Source: Poa pratensis (lineage: Eukaryota; Streptophyta; Magnoliopsida; Poales; Poaceae). From it: a stretch of 64,000 nucleotides of DNA. Location: NCBI GenBank assembly GCA_947311845.1, contig CAMZMU010000055.1, forward strand, positions 21,570,465-21,634,464, read 5' to 3'. Made by a program: the position numbers and the translations under genes. The notes beneath the pieces are model-generated. The model had not been told where the DNA came from. It ran no database searches and saw nothing but the letters and a program-made list of their open reading frames with translations. Positions 10,640 to 23,337 of this stretch are shown in pieces (the first letter of the stretch is position 1; each line of letters opens with the position of its first letter).

Positions 10640-13221
10640 TATAGCATAGGACTTATCTGGTTGTGTACATATCATGGAACACATGACTTAGAAATCTCAA
10701 TTTCAATTTTTGCTCATCATGTGTCAAAACACTTGATATTTCTCAATTCTTTTCCATACGGCAAGAATCCTTTCTTGTCGTTTTAATATTGACTACTACT
10801 TCAATACTTCATCTATGTACTTTGGCTCAATCATATCAGGCGCTTCAGTCCATCTCTATAGATATTAATGCCCAATATATTGTTTAGCCTAAGCCTTTCA
10901 TCAATATGAAATCTTAACCGTGTTAATTTAAAATACATATTTTCCAATCAACTATATGCATCAACATAAAGTATTAGAAATATGTCTTAGCGCTCCCACT
11001 TAATTTCTTGTAACTCTACAAGTTTCTTCACTATTCATGATAGAATCAAACTCATTTGATAGCTTCATTAAAGTAAAGATTCCAACTTCGTTATGCCCAT
11101 TTCAACCATTGAAGTTTGCATACTTTTCTAGAAACCTTTTTGAATTTTACAAAAACTCATAGACCGAGTCACGTACACATCCTTGATCAGCCTTCCTTGA
11201 GAGGAAAGTTGTTTTGTTATTCAACTGCCATATCAAAATATGTAACTTTTCTAGAACTATCCATAAAGACTAAAGTATCACTACGAAAGATCAAAATCTT
11301 TTCATAGTCAACTCTTCGAACTTTGTCGCAAACATCCTTTCGACAAGTCGAACTTTCAATGGATGTAAACATCCACGTCTTGTTGCTACATATAGATCCG
11401 TTTGTGATCATGAGGACTCATGCCTTCCGAAAATATTACCAAGTCACATACTTGACATTCATACAGGGATACTATCTCGGATGTAATGACTCATAGCCAA
11501 TTTACGAAGTCAGTGCCCATCTTTCGCTTCCTTTATAATTTGCAGGTCCTTTGTTGTCAAAACAACACTTCATTCTCAAACCACAAGTTGGTCTAAGTAC
11601 AAAGTTTTACGACCTTTGTGGTTCAGTTTGCAAACTCTTTTGAAGTTACTACAACACATGTAGTGTCTTCCACTTAGTCAGATTAGGAGACTCTAGAACA
11701 ACTTCTAGTGTTGCGCTACTCTTGACATGATAACGATGATTCTCTAATCTCATCGAGTTGCATTGTCCTCCCACTCACTTCTTTCGCATGAACAAGTTTC
11801 TCGAGAAATCTTCCCTTTCTGACAAACAACATTTGTCTTAGGTTTGGTGATAGGAGAAATACCCAACAGATTCTTTGGGATAACCTTATAAACATATATT
11901 TATCCGATTTTGGTTGTAAACATTTTACACATGCTATGCATACCAAAATTTAAGAAAAGACCATTCGGGTCACTACCCAAGCCATAACGCGTACAATGTC
12001 ATTTTCAACGGATCACGATGGCGCTCTTTTCAGTGTAAAAGTGGTAGTCTCTAAAGCATAAACTACAAAAATATAATGGAATTTTATTTATCTTACCATG
12101 TCTAACAAGGTTTGATTATGTCTCTCGAACAATCCATACTTCTATGGGGTTTTCGGGAAGGATAAGTTGTGGAACAATTCTGCAACTTCTTAGATGTTTC
12201 GCTAAACTTGTAACTCAAACTTTATTCTTTATGATCCAATCATAAATACTTGATTCTCTTATTACGATGATTTTTCACTTCATACTAACAATGCTTTGAA
12301 CTAATTCAAAATGTCAAACTCCCTTCTCATTGAATATATATACTCATGTATCTACTCAAATCATCGCTGGAATTTTATGAAGAACAATTAATCCACCACA
12401 CACGGCTACACATAATGGACCATGTACATCAATATGTATAATCTCCACTAAATTAGTCGTCCATTCTACTTTGGCCTATGAACGGAGTTTCAGTCATCTT
12501 TTGGAAGAGGTCTCACAAGCGTCAATTCATTCAAAAAACAAAATTGACTCCGAAAGTCCATCAACATGGAGTTCCTTCATGTTTTCCTTTCCAATATGAA
12601 TTGAAACGGTGGTGTCACAACTTAAGTGATAATCTTGAATTTTACGCCTTGCGACGTTTAGCATTTAGTCTTATAGATGTTTATTTTACCAACATGATTT
12701 ATATTAACTCATCCATCAATTATGGAACATGGTCATAGTTTGAACAACTCATTTGTTCTCACAAAAAGCCGAAACAAAATAACAACTTATTAAGTTCTTA
12801 AAATAAATTTTGAAGGTTTGTTTCGATGCGACAGTGAACACAATAACACTTTATTTGCGTTCTTGTCGTTATCGTTTTCACATCTTTTACTAGTTCTTTC
12901 AGGCCCTTGTACTTATTGTATTGCGTTGCTCTGTATGATAATTCATACCAACCAATCTAGTATGAAATACCCAAAAAAAATACTTCGTTAACTAGTAACA
13001 CATCTATAACTTGTATATCATGTATACCCCTGAGCTAGACTTTTCCAGTCTTTTCTTTTCTGCCATATACTTTTGCAATTCTATTTTCAGTATTCACTTT
13101 CCTTTACAGAAGAATCATTCAACATTAAACAATGCCATTCGAACTAGCACATTTTCCTTGGCGTGTTAGACATATACTATCAGCCATGGAGCCATTTTTT
13201 GAAGTTGATTGTTTTACTAAT
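10640..13221 (-). pseudogene. Copia pol remnants: RT, linker and integrase
   Basis: Decayed polyprotein on the minus strand. Around 12540-12280, fragments such as HIDVHGPL and a later NEKGV match the integrase core. At 11946-11716, SPNLRQMLFVRKGRFLE then AKEVSGRTMQLDEIRE matches the linker after integrase. At 11411-11217, RRVDYEKI matches the VDYxxTFSPV region of Copia reverse transcriptase. Many stops and frameshifts exist and no intact domain remains. The stretch between 10640 and 11200 is probably RNase H and RT sequence but I cannot assign motifs with confidence. Confidence 0.65.
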
Positions 13222-13601
13222 GGAAAAATAGCCGCTACTCACATGGGTACCTACACACCCTAGTTTGAAAAATTCGTATACGTCACGGAAACAAAGAGAA
13301 TACTCAAAAGAGTGGGGTGATCTCAACATTAGAGTTACTAGGATTATTCAAAAGTATTTGAATTTTTTTCAAGTCATATCCTGACTGTGATAATTATTTC
13401 TAAAAGTCAATGAAAAAAGTCAACGAAAAAGTCAACCCTAAAAAAAGAGGACCAATTTTTTTTTTGAAATTATGAAACCAGTTTTGTACACCAAAAATCC
13501 CTACTCTACTACAATATCAATCCAAAATAGGTATATACGGCTTATATCGGCGTGTAATGGCATGGTGTGTAGGTACCCATGTGAGTAGCAAATCGCCTCT
13601 C
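13222..13601. mobile_element. MULE-type MITE, 380 bp
   Basis: It is flanked by a perfect 10-bp duplication TTTTACTAAT (13212-13221, 13602-13611), in the size range of Mutator-like elements. The termini are inverted repeats: a perfect 26-bp block GCTACTCACATGGGTACCTA.. (13234-13259 against 13564-13589) with weaker similarity out to the ends, both of which begin with G. No coding capacity. It is inserted in the Copia internal region. Confidence 0.85.
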
Positions 13602-13878
13602 TTTTACTAATATCACCATATTATTAGCATTCTTCCGGATTCCACTCTTTGCAATCTCCAAGCATACTAAACAATTTTTAGCCATACTTTTAATCCATCA
13701 CATCATAACAATTTTATGATGAAGCTACTATAGCTCGAAGGAAGGAATTTATAGGATAATATTAGTGCCCAACTTCTTGGATGATTCAAACGCCTAGCGT
13801 CTTCAATCCTTGCATATATTCTAATAATATAAGCACACATTGTCACAATAAATTACACTCAGTCATTGAAAGGGCATG

Positions 13879-15693
13879 TGATACCCGATGACGTAGTTAC
13901 CTGCGTCAAAAGAATATGGGTTAGGTTGAGACTCCAAGTGCAGAGTGTGTAGTAAGTGGAAGACGTGTTTTCCCCACGAGGGGTGACTCGAGGGTTTAAT
14001 ATCGAACTCGGGGAATCAGTAGTGAAGATTTATCTTTTCTATCCTTCTCTTGGTTACCTACAAAACAAAGTAAATGTTTTGGTCCTCAACCTCACCTAGT
14101 GGTTGTCAAGCACAAGGTGTGAGAATGATATCAAGATAATATGCAATGCAAACAAGAAATAAATATGCAATTGTGGTAAATAAATATGCAAGGATGGTGG
14201 TAGCAATGATAAATGATATTTTTGGGTTTTATACGATGAATGCAAGATGTAAAAGTGTTTTTGTATTTTCGGATTTAATAATAGCAGAAAATGGTAAAGT
14301 GGTAAAAGTTGTTGGAAAGGTGTTTCTTATGATTAAAAATGGACCGGGGTTCATAGTTTCACAAATGCACTCTCTCTTTAATAAAGTGGTAGATAATGGA
14401 ACACTAGAGTTGACATATGAGATTGCAACACAACAGTTTAATGACAAGTTATAATTATATGGGCATCACGTCCTAACATAGAGACCTTTTGGTTATTAGT
14501 CTCTCTTATACTCTACCAAGATGCGGACTAAATCATAACACATCAGTAATTAAGATAACTCAGAGTATAGCAATAAGTATCATGACATGAAGTTAAAATA
14601 AGAACATGCTAGATCTAGTCATGGAGTAGTGGCAATGGTCACACCCACATCTCCGGTAGCATGGTATTTCTTTTTATCCCTAGTGAGGCAACAAAGTAAG
14701 GTAGAGATACCCAAGTGGATCGCAGAACTTTCTCTCACGTTCACTGCACTAGCCACCCCCCGTTACTCCAACTAATGCACACGTTCCCTCTCACACGCTC
14801 TCATAAACATGCTTGATCATGACAAGTAAATAAGAACGGGGTACATAATATGCATCTACTTTCATAACTGAAACAAAACCATTGCAATCTCAAACATATA
14901 TTAACTCATAAAAAGATCCACCACAAAGGTATTACATAGATGACCGTAATCATGTTCAGCAGCTCATACAGTACTAATTAGTGAAGCTCAAGAGAGAGAG
15001 ATACATAAGTTACTTCCACAAACCCATAGTCCAGAGGTGGACTACTCCCTCTTCATCAAGAGAGAGAGAGATACATAAGTTACTTCCACAAACCCATAGT
15101 CCAGAGGTGGACTACTCCCTCTTCATCATGGAGACGGTGGAGAAGTCGTTGGAGAAGATGGAGACCACGCCGGCAGCGCCCCGCCGGAGTTTTCCCCCTC
15201 CAATCTGCAGCTCCAGCTCTCTGTTTCGGTGTTTCTGTGTTTCTGCGGCGCTCCTTCCAGAGAACGTCGGGGGGCTATTTTTATAGTCGGTTTTAGGTCA
15301 AGACGGAGTCGTGGGCAAAAAGATCGACGACAACGGAGCCTTGAGGTTCCAGATGGTGGGTCCCACGCGGCCCAGGTACCTGGACGCGTGGGCCACCCTA
15401 TTTTGGGCCTCGGGCCTCCGCTTGTTCGCTTCCTTTGCTCCCAAGTCTTCTTCCTTCCAAAAACCGATGCTCGTAAATTTCCAGGTCATTTGGACGTCGT
15501 TTGGGTCCCTGAAACATTAAAATATGGAAAATAGGGTTTTCTGCCTGCGCAGGGTTAATTCCATAAAAATAGGAAAATCATGAAATATTCCAAAAATCAT
15601 TATAAAACAGTGATATAACCCTTATATGATGCAAATATGATTAGAATATAAGTAATATAGTGCAAAGTTCATGTATGCATTTTACATGCATCA
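13879..15693 (-). mobile_element. Solo LTR C nested in solo LTR B
   Basis: It runs from TGTGATACCCGATG to TTACATGCATCA, so it has TG..CA ends. The pentamer GCATG lies on both sides (13874-13878, 15694-15698) and occurs once in the reconstructed host LTR. Size is 1815 bp with no coding region. A reverse-strand TATA-like CTATAAAAATAGCCCCC (about 15266-15284) suggests minus orientation. It contains a 70-bp direct duplication at about 14989-15128. The family is not recognised; the size and 5-bp duplication fit a Gypsy or Copia LTR. Confidence 0.82.
14989..15128. repeat. 70-bp tandem duplication within solo LTR C
   Basis: The block beginning with an AG-dinucleotide run and ATACATAAGTTACTTCCACA is present twice in a row with a period of 70 bp (ATACATAAG at 15001 and 15071). 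The copies are nearly identical, so the duplication is recent relative to the LTR. Confidence 0.85.
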
Positions 15694-18273
15694 GCATGGC
15701 GCCCCATGTGTGGTTTTGGTAATTAATGACAATCCCTATGGACTAATGGTTGCATTGAGTTATACTTGTAGTGTTTGTCCATAAGCAATGCTTGAACTCC
15801 ATATGTTGGATTCAAGGATGATGCCATGAATATATTGATATAATGAAGTATTTGGCATCAAGATCATCGAGGTGTATGGATATATATTTGATATGATCAA
15901 GAAGAAGAGCATGTGATGACCAAGTTGTTACTCGAGGAGTTATCCGATGATTGGTCATATGTGAGTTGAGCATATTGCAAGTATGTCTTGAAGAAAAGGA
16001 TTATGTGATCATTCATGGTTATCTTCAAGACATCATCTATTCAAAAGAGAAGAAAAGATACAAGGTTTATCAAGATATTGATCAACACACAAAGCTACAA
16101 GATGTACCAAGTGGGATCATGTATCTCTGGGTATGGTAAGCAATTGTCCCTATAGCTTTGTGAACTAACCCATGATATGTGTGTAGCATTTCTATATGTG
16201 GTTAGGTATCTTACTATGGGCTTGCATCAAATGAAGATTTCATATAGCCCATGAACGATGACGTCAAGTGGTGATCGTCATCAATGTTGAGAAGCGCAAG
16301 TTCAAGAGGAGCATCTCAAAGAAATGCTAGGCTTGAAGCTTGCCACCCATTTAGAGATAATGTTCATGTGAAGATGTGCCTAAGAGAGGCTCTCCCATAG
16401 TGGAGTATGGGGGAGCAATGTTTGAGTCTTCATCAAGCGAAGCGCAATCAAGAAAGGTGGTCCACTTGAAGAGATCAAGATCGACGTCATCTAGCTCAAG
16501 TGGAATGCGCAAGGCAAATGTATGATGTTGATAGGGTTTCTATTTTACCGGTCTTATGGTACTAGTTGGGAGACCGGGTTATAGGATAGATACCGTACTA
16601 TCAAGAGGGGCTCTCAATTGAGCTTTAGCGTATCAGTTGGAGAGAGCTCAAACCTTTGCATACTTGGCTTCATCTTTCTTAGTTCTTATTAGGATTTTCT
16701 CTGTGTGGGGTTTTGGAGCTTGTTGTGGTCTTCATAACAAGCTCAAGTTCATCAAAAACGGATTTCATATGAAAAACTTATTGCGTTGTTGATGTTGGAG
16801 GTTTTACCGGTTGTTTCTTTATAGAAAGGTTTTACCTTTCTACATTTGGTTTATCCTCCCATGCTGGACTATGATGTTTCTATGCCTGATCTTGTCGGGC
16901 TCGTCGTGGTGATTCTAACGAGACCAAGAACATCGAAAACGGAGTTTGTATGCATAAGATATCGCGTTTCTCGTCCGTGTGTTTCTGGAATTCCGAACCA
17001 CTCGGAAAATTCTGAACGGATTCCGAGCGGGTCGGAATTCCGAACTCATTCCGGACCGATTCCGGGTTTTGGCTCTTTCGGTACTGTCTACTCTCCGAAA
17101 CCAGTTGTAGACACCCGGATTATTCCGAGTCACTCGGAATTCCGAGCCAAATCCGGATTCATTTCGAACAGCACGAATCTAGCCAAAACGGTCGGATTTT
17201 TGGGACCTATAAAATGGGGCCTTCTTCCCCAACTGTTCCCTAATGCTTGAGCACGGTTTTGCCCTCCATTGTTGACTCTTTGAAGCTTTCTTTCTCTCTA
17301 TTCCTCCATGATTCTTGCCTCTATTTAGAGGGAAAAGAGAGAGGAGATCTAGATCTACCAATCCACCAATCAATCTCTCCTCTAAGTGAGGGGAAGCTTT
17401 TGAATCTAGATCTTGGAGGGATTTTGTGTTCTTCCTTGTTCTTAATCTCTTCTCCCCCCATAAGCATTAGTTGATTTGGTGGGATTTGAGAGAGAAGGAC
17501 TTGAGCACTTCTTGTGTTCTTGCCCATTGCATCGGTTGCATCGGTTTGAGTTCTCCACGGTGATACGTGGAAAGTGAAGTTGAGAAGCTTGTTACTCTTG
17601 GGTACTTGGGGCGCCCTAGAGCTTGTCTTCTAGGGTACTTGGGGTGCCCTAGACGGTCCTTGTTGATCTCGGAGTTTTGGTAGCTCGCGGGATTAGTTGA
17701 GAGCCTCCAATTGAGTTGTGGAGTGTGCCTCAACCTTGTGATTCTTGTGGCTTTGGAGCCGCGGGAATTCGGTGGGAGCCTCCAATTAAGTTGTGGAGTG
17801 TGACTCATCCTTGTATGGGTTCGATGACCACCCTCGAGTGTCTCATAGTGGTTCGTGGTACTCTACATTGGTAGATGCACGAAGGAGATTACGGTGTGCC
17901 ATTTGACGGCTATTTGGGGATCAATTTGTGACTCCGCACCGCTCCAACGGAGACGTAGCTTCCATTGGGAAGTGAACTTCGGGATAAATCATCGTCTCCA
18001 AGTGCCTCGGTATTTCTATACCCGAGCTTCTTACTTATGCAATTTATTTTGTGATAGCCATCGAGCTTGAAGTAATATATCTTGCTATCACATATTTGCT
18101 TATCATGTTTAGCATAAGTTGTTGGTGCACATAGGTAAACCTAGCTTGTTTAGGTTTCGTGCTTGATAAATTAAACGCTAGTTTTATTCCGCATTTATTC
18201 AAGCCTAAACCGTAAAGATTTTTAGTCGCCTATTCACCCCCCCTCTAGGCGACATTCGTGTCCTTTCAGCCAT

Positions 18274-19779
18274 GTTGCCACAAACATGGTTCTAGATATC
18301 AATATATCTTTCACTCTTTGCTTGTTTCTAAAACAATTCTTTTCATCGCCTAGATCACCTTGATTCTCAAACATTCTTTTGAAGATCAGTTATCATGGAA
18401 GCAAGCATGACACTAGATACTAAGTTGGAATCATTTGCTCTTTAGATCAATCAATCATTAAACACATGGATCTAGGTAGGTATTACCGAAAATTTACAAT
18501 AGGACTCAATTTTAAATTTCACTAATACGGTACCAGTCCATAATGGTTTTGCCAGATCATTACAGTTTTATCTCAATTAACAAACTAAGTGTAAGGTAGT
18601 TCATGAATGCCAAATACTACTACAAATTATGCAAATACACTTTGATAGGTTGTTTATGATAAATTTAGTTCAAGTTAATTCAAAATTACTATGTGAACTC
18701 CCACTCAAAACAACATCCCTCTAGTCGTTTCAGTGATTACACAAACCAAATTCACTACACCAAAACCGATCATCACGTGAGATGGCGTAGCTGCAAAGGC
18801 AAACATCGAGATGTTCATCATATAATCCATATGAATCATGCTTTACCTTTCGGTTACGTGTTTCGAGGCCATGTCTGCACATGCTAGGCTCGCCAAGTAG
18901 AAGCGTAGTATTTGCGTGTGTAAATCTGGCTTACACCCGTTGTATGCGAACGTTGAGTCTATCACACCCGATCATCACGTGGTGCTTTGAAACGACGAAC
19001 TTTCTTAACGGTGCATACTAAGGAAGAACACATTATTATCTTGATATTAATTGTGAGGGATCATCTTATAATGCTACCGTCGCGATCTAAGCAAAATAAG
19101 ATGCATAAAAGGATTAACGTCACATGCATGGATAATGTGACATGATATAGTCCTTCTTGCACTTGATCTCCATCTTGTGCGTCTTGGCATGATCTCCATC
19201 GTTCCACCGGCGTGGCACCAAGGTCCATGGTGCATCCTCCTTGGTTGTCCTCCAAAATTACAACATATCACAAGGATATGATATTCGGCACGCAAGCCAT
19301 AAAATTAAAGACAACCATTAGGCTCCTGTCGGTTTGTCATAACTTACAAAAAGTGTCATCTCATACAACAAGTTTGTAACACTGACCATATCACATCACA
19401 TGCCCTGCAAAAACAAGTTAGATGCCTCTCCCTTATTCTTTGCAAATTTTACGTGGCTTAGGGCTTTCAAAGAAAGAACCGTTCTTACCTACGAACATGA
19501 AACCACAACGGTGATAAATAAATTATTAACAACCCGTTGTAGATTAAATCTTAACTATAGTGGGAGAGACAGACACCCGCAAAGCCACTTATGCAATACA
19601 AGTTGCATGTCAGTCGTGGAACAAGTCTCATGTACGCGGACATGTAAAGTTAGTCCGGGCCACTTCATCCCACTATGCCACTAAGATTCAAAATACACAA
19701 AGGAAGCAATAACATGATTATCAACGCCCACATACACATATGTGTTCTACCCGTAACAAAACATCTAGGCATAGATCCG
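18274..19779 (-). other. Copia 5' internal region (leader/gag side), no readable domain
   Basis: This lies between solo LTR B and the primer-binding site, where leader and gag are expected on the minus strand. I see no convincing gag zinc knuckle or other domain. It is AT-rich with scattered stops in all frames. Confidence 0.5.
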
Positions 19780-19791
19780 GCTCTGATACCA
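19780..19791 (-). other. Primer-binding site (initiator tRNA-Met) of the Copia element
   Basis: On the minus strand this reads TGGTATCAGAGC, the standard plant Copia primer-binding site complementary to initiator tRNA-Met, one base from the 5' LTR end. Confidence 0.88.
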
Positions 19792-19792
19792 C

Positions 19793-21503
19793 TGTAGGAG
19801 TTTGCGCGATAGAAAACAAAAAATTTCTCTCACATGCGGAAGCAACACTCAAGATCCAATCTAGAAGATGCTAGTAACGGGTAGAGTAGTTCATCATACC
19901 CTCAAAGAACACGCGCGTTGAACGTTTAATTCAACGCAGCTCAGTGAAGTTGTTGACGATGTTCGATCCGATCAGCACCGCAAACGAGCAGCGCCTCTGG
20001 AGGCTTGCACACGTACAGCTCGATGACGTCTCCCTCTTCTTGATTCAGCAAGCGAGAGGGAGAAGTAAGTGGGATCGATTCCAGCAGCACGACGGTGTGG
20101 CGATGGATATGGTGGAGAGTTTCCCGCGGGCAGAGCTTCGCTAAGCGGTGCGCGGGAGGGAGGAGGAGATGCGGCAGCAATTGGACCCACATGGTGCCTC
20201 TCTCCTCTCTTATATAGGCAAGGGAGCTGCAGCCATTTAATTCCCAAGGTAGTAACCCCTTCTTTAAAGAGTGGTAACCCCCTCTCATTTAAAAGGTAGT
20301 AACCCCCTCTTTCAAGAGTGGTAACCCCCCATTTAAGGGCTGCCCATTGATTGACCACATGGACCAAGGAGGGCTGGTCAAATGGACCAGTGGGCCACCC
20401 TTGATCGTCCAGGACAGGTGGGCCCATAGTGGGACTCTCCGGAACCTTCTAGAACATTCCGACACTCTGCCAAAAAAATCCCGAACTTTTCTGGAACCCA
20501 GAAATCAACTTGCCATATATAAATCTTTACCTTCGGACTCTTCCGAGCTCCTCGTGATGTCTAGGATCTCATCTGAGACTCCGAACAATAATCGGACACC
20601 ATTAATAAAATTATCCCAGAGCTACTCTAGTGTTACCGAACGTTAAGTGTGTGACCCTACGGGTTCGAGAACGTGCAGACATGATCGAGACACCTCTCCG
20701 ATCAATAACCATTAGAGGGACCAGGATATCCGTAATGACTCCCACACATTCAACGAAGATCTTTATCGGTTGAACCACTATGTCGTGGACTACTATAATC
20801 CGTATACAATTTCCTTTGTCACGCGATATTTTACTTACCCGAGATTCGATCGTCGGTATCACTATACCTAGTTCAATCTCGTTACCGGTAAGTACTCTTT
20901 ACTTATTCCGTAATACAACATTCTCTGTGACTAACTCATTAGTCACGTGCTTGCAAGCGTTACCGAATGTGCACTACCGAGTGGGCCCAGAGTATATCTC
21001 TCTGAAACACGAAGGGACAAATCCCAGTCTTGATTCATGTAATTCAGCAAGTACTTTCAGAGATACCTGTAAGACACCTTTATGATCACCCTGTCACGAA
21101 GCGATGGTTGATGTCCCCAAAGTATTCTTCCAGTACCCGGGAATAACATGATCTCATGGTCCAAGAAACAGAATACTTGACAATTAAAGGCATGACAATA
21201 TAAACTTAATGAAACGATCAATATTGTTATGCTTAGTTGGGTCTATCCATCACGTCATTCTTCTAATGACATGATCCCGTTAATTAATTAACAACTCATG
21301 TTCATGGTTAGGAAACCATAACCATCATTAATGAACGAGCTAGTCTAGTAGAAGCTTACTAGGGACACAGTGTTGTTTATGCAACCACACATGTATTATG
21401 TTTCAGGTTAATACAATTATAGTATGAAAAATAAACATATATCATGAACACATAAATATGATAATAACATTTTTATTATTGCCTCTAGGGCATATTTCCA
21501 ACA
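19793..21503 (-). mobile_element. 5' LTR of the BARE/Angela-type Copia element
   Basis: The full-length 1711-bp LTR copy (TGTAGGAG .. TTTCCAACA). On the minus strand the TGTTGG start, the GGGCCCACTCGGTA segment, the ACGGAACGAGTAAAG-like segment and the CCTACA end follow the BARE/Angela layout. It retains the ~317 bp missing in the partner LTR. Confidence 0.88.
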
Positions 21504-22225
21504 AATGCGTGGCGAACCTGTCCAAGACCCAAGGAGGTCAGCCCAATCTATAGCAGCCTTGGCACTTAACTACTCACGTATCAAAAAGAATAGACTGTCT
21601 TCCTTGGTTCGGCAAGGATGGGTGAAGCCGCCTGAGAACTTTGTGAAGCTGAATGTAGATGTTGCCTTTGATATCGACTCTGGAACAGGTGGTACATGGG
21701 CGATTATCCGAGATCACACTGGTTTTTTTGTTTTGTTTCAGGTGGTAGGTGGTCGCTCCAACATGTGGAGGACGCAGCCACGACAGAAGCCCACGCTCTT
21801 CGTAATGGACTACTCCTAGCTGGTCAAGTAGGATGTACTCGTGGGATCGTTGAATCTGACTGCCTGGAGGTGGTGCAGATCATGCAGAATGGAGGGAATT
21901 CCTTGGGTACGGCGGCTGCTATCTACGAAGAATGCTCTTTCCTCTGCCGTAGTTTTACTGTGGTTTCGTGTAACCATTGTCCCAGGGAGGCGAATAGTGC
22001 AGCGGATACTCTAGCTAAATTTCTTGAGGTCGAACATGCTATTTGGCATGGAGATCCTCCGTTGTTTTTGTGTGATGTAATAACCAACGATGTAACTATT
22101 GTGAACACCTGAGGCAGCAAGTTTCTGACACACTCTTTTCCTTACCAGGGTACCTACGGGGACTCGAAGGTTTTTAATGAGCGACTTGCTGACCTAATAT
22201 ATATTGTGTTTAAGTTTAAAAAAAA
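21504..22225 (+). mobile_element. LINE (L1-type) segment 3: RNase H domain and A-rich tail
   Basis: This continues the interrupted ORF2. GEPVQDPRRSAQSI is followed by WVKPPENFVKLNVDVAF (first RNase H strand), ATTEAHALRNGLLLA (the catalytic Glu helix), GIVESDCLEVVQIM (catalytic Asp) and CPREANSAADTLAKF (final Asp helix). A frameshift near 21740 separates the first strand from the rest. The end at about 22216-22225 is an A-run followed directly by the target duplication. Plant L1 elements commonly carry this C-terminal RNase H. Confidence 0.88.
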
Positions 22226-22240
22226 CACTCTCGGCTATCC
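22226..22240 (+). repeat. Right target-site duplication of the L1 LINE
   Basis: An exact copy of 1598-1612, immediately after the A-rich tail. It defines the LINE's 3' insertion junction. Confidence 0.85.
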
Positions 22241-23337
22241 TCGTCTAACAATCCTAGGAAACTAAAAAATTGTATTTTCCCCAACTCTACCACGTATCAA
22301 TTAGTTGCCAGGTAGTAAGAACGGTAAAAAGTAAAGCACTAAATGTTTTCTTTATTTTTGAATTATAATTGTGTAGTAAAAAAATAACTAATGTAAAGTA
22401 CAAGATTGTTTCTTATATTGATCTTTTTTGTAAACATGGTGGCACAAGATTGGATCTACGTGACAAATTATGATGCACTCAGGTCCTTTATATTTGTTTG
22501 TTGATAAGCATTCCTAATTTCATATGGCATCACAAGACCTTATGTCGAGATGATTCAACACATCTCGCTAATAAGTACTTTCTAAGCAAGCGAGTTGTTC
22601 GTAAGTTTAGAATAAACTAGTGAAATGCATATATCATTACTTTAAGTAAGGTGGCATGATGCTGGAATTTCCTATGCATGTGATTGTAAACCAGGGCCAC
22701 TCTTTTCTCTCATTGCGAAGTTCACCACATCACATTCCGTTTATTGCTAGTGAGGTAGCAAGAGAGAGGTAAACACATAACTATCCCAAATTTTATGTCA
22801 CTGTCCACAACTTACTACAAGTTCCACATTAGATAGACAAGCTGCATCATGTAGGGCAACAAAAATATAGGATCAGAGTAATAATATCTATTTACAAATA
22901 GATCTCAAATAAACAAAACCACACTCGTCATCTAACTTATCTCATAACAAAACTTCCATCGTCATGGGAATACAAATATGACCACAATCATGTTGGGCAA
23001 CTCATGTGCTTTTAAACAATGAAAGCTCATAGAGAGACGAGATTAAATTACTGCCATCAAATCATAGTACGAGGGCGGACTACTACCTTGTCATCATGGC
23101 GATGATGGAGATGTCGTTGGAGAGGCTCCGATGGAGTTCTCTCCTACAATATTTGTTGACAACGACTTTTTGGTTTCCGTTTCGCTTCGTATTGTCCTCT
23201 CTCGCACGGAAAGTCCTAAAAGACATATGTAGTCAATTTTAGATCGAGGTCGAGCCAATGGTGAAAGAATCAAGATGATCGGAGGAACGAGGGGAACTAG
23301 ACCCCAACTATGGCCAAACATGCCTCTAAATCCTGTT

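Larger units (their letters stand above)
13867..18268 (+). mobile_element. Solo LTR B, inverted relative of solo LTR A, split by a nested solo LTR
   Basis: It starts TGAAAGGGCATG and ends GTGTCCTTTCA. The flanks GTCAT (13862-13866) and GCCAT (18269-18273) are an imperfect 5-bp duplication. The body from 15699 onward is the reverse complement of solo LTR A with divergence, including the run AATCCCTATGGACTAATGG and the terminal TATTCACCCCCCCTCTAGG. A TATA box (CCTATAAAATGG, about 17203-17214) precedes a pyrimidine-rich leader, giving plus orientation. After removing the insertion at 13879-15693 it is about 2.58 kb. Confidence 0.8.
5883..21503 (-). mobile_element. Nested Ty1/Copia LTR retrotransposon (BARE/Angela-like), minus strand, decayed
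   Basis: The two LTRs (5883-7280 and 19793-21503) enclose 12.5 kb. Orientation comes from the primer-binding site next to the right LTR (reverse complement TGGTATCAGAGC, matching initiator tRNA-Met) and the polypurine tract next to the left LTR (AAGTGGGAGAC). Pol remnants read in the expected order on the minus strand: integrase core around 12540-12280, integrase-RT linker 11946-11716, RT about 11411-11217. The element sits inside the LINE zf-RVT/RNase H region. The flanking pentamers (AACGA at 5878-5882, AATGC at 21504-21508) do not match cleanly, so the target duplication has decayed or the junction was altered. Three solo LTRs and a MITE lie inside it. Confidence 0.86.

Noticed and set aside
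14146..14454. 102-codon plus-strand frame
   Set aside because: It lies in solo LTR C, is mirrored by an open frame on the other strand and has no recognisable domain.
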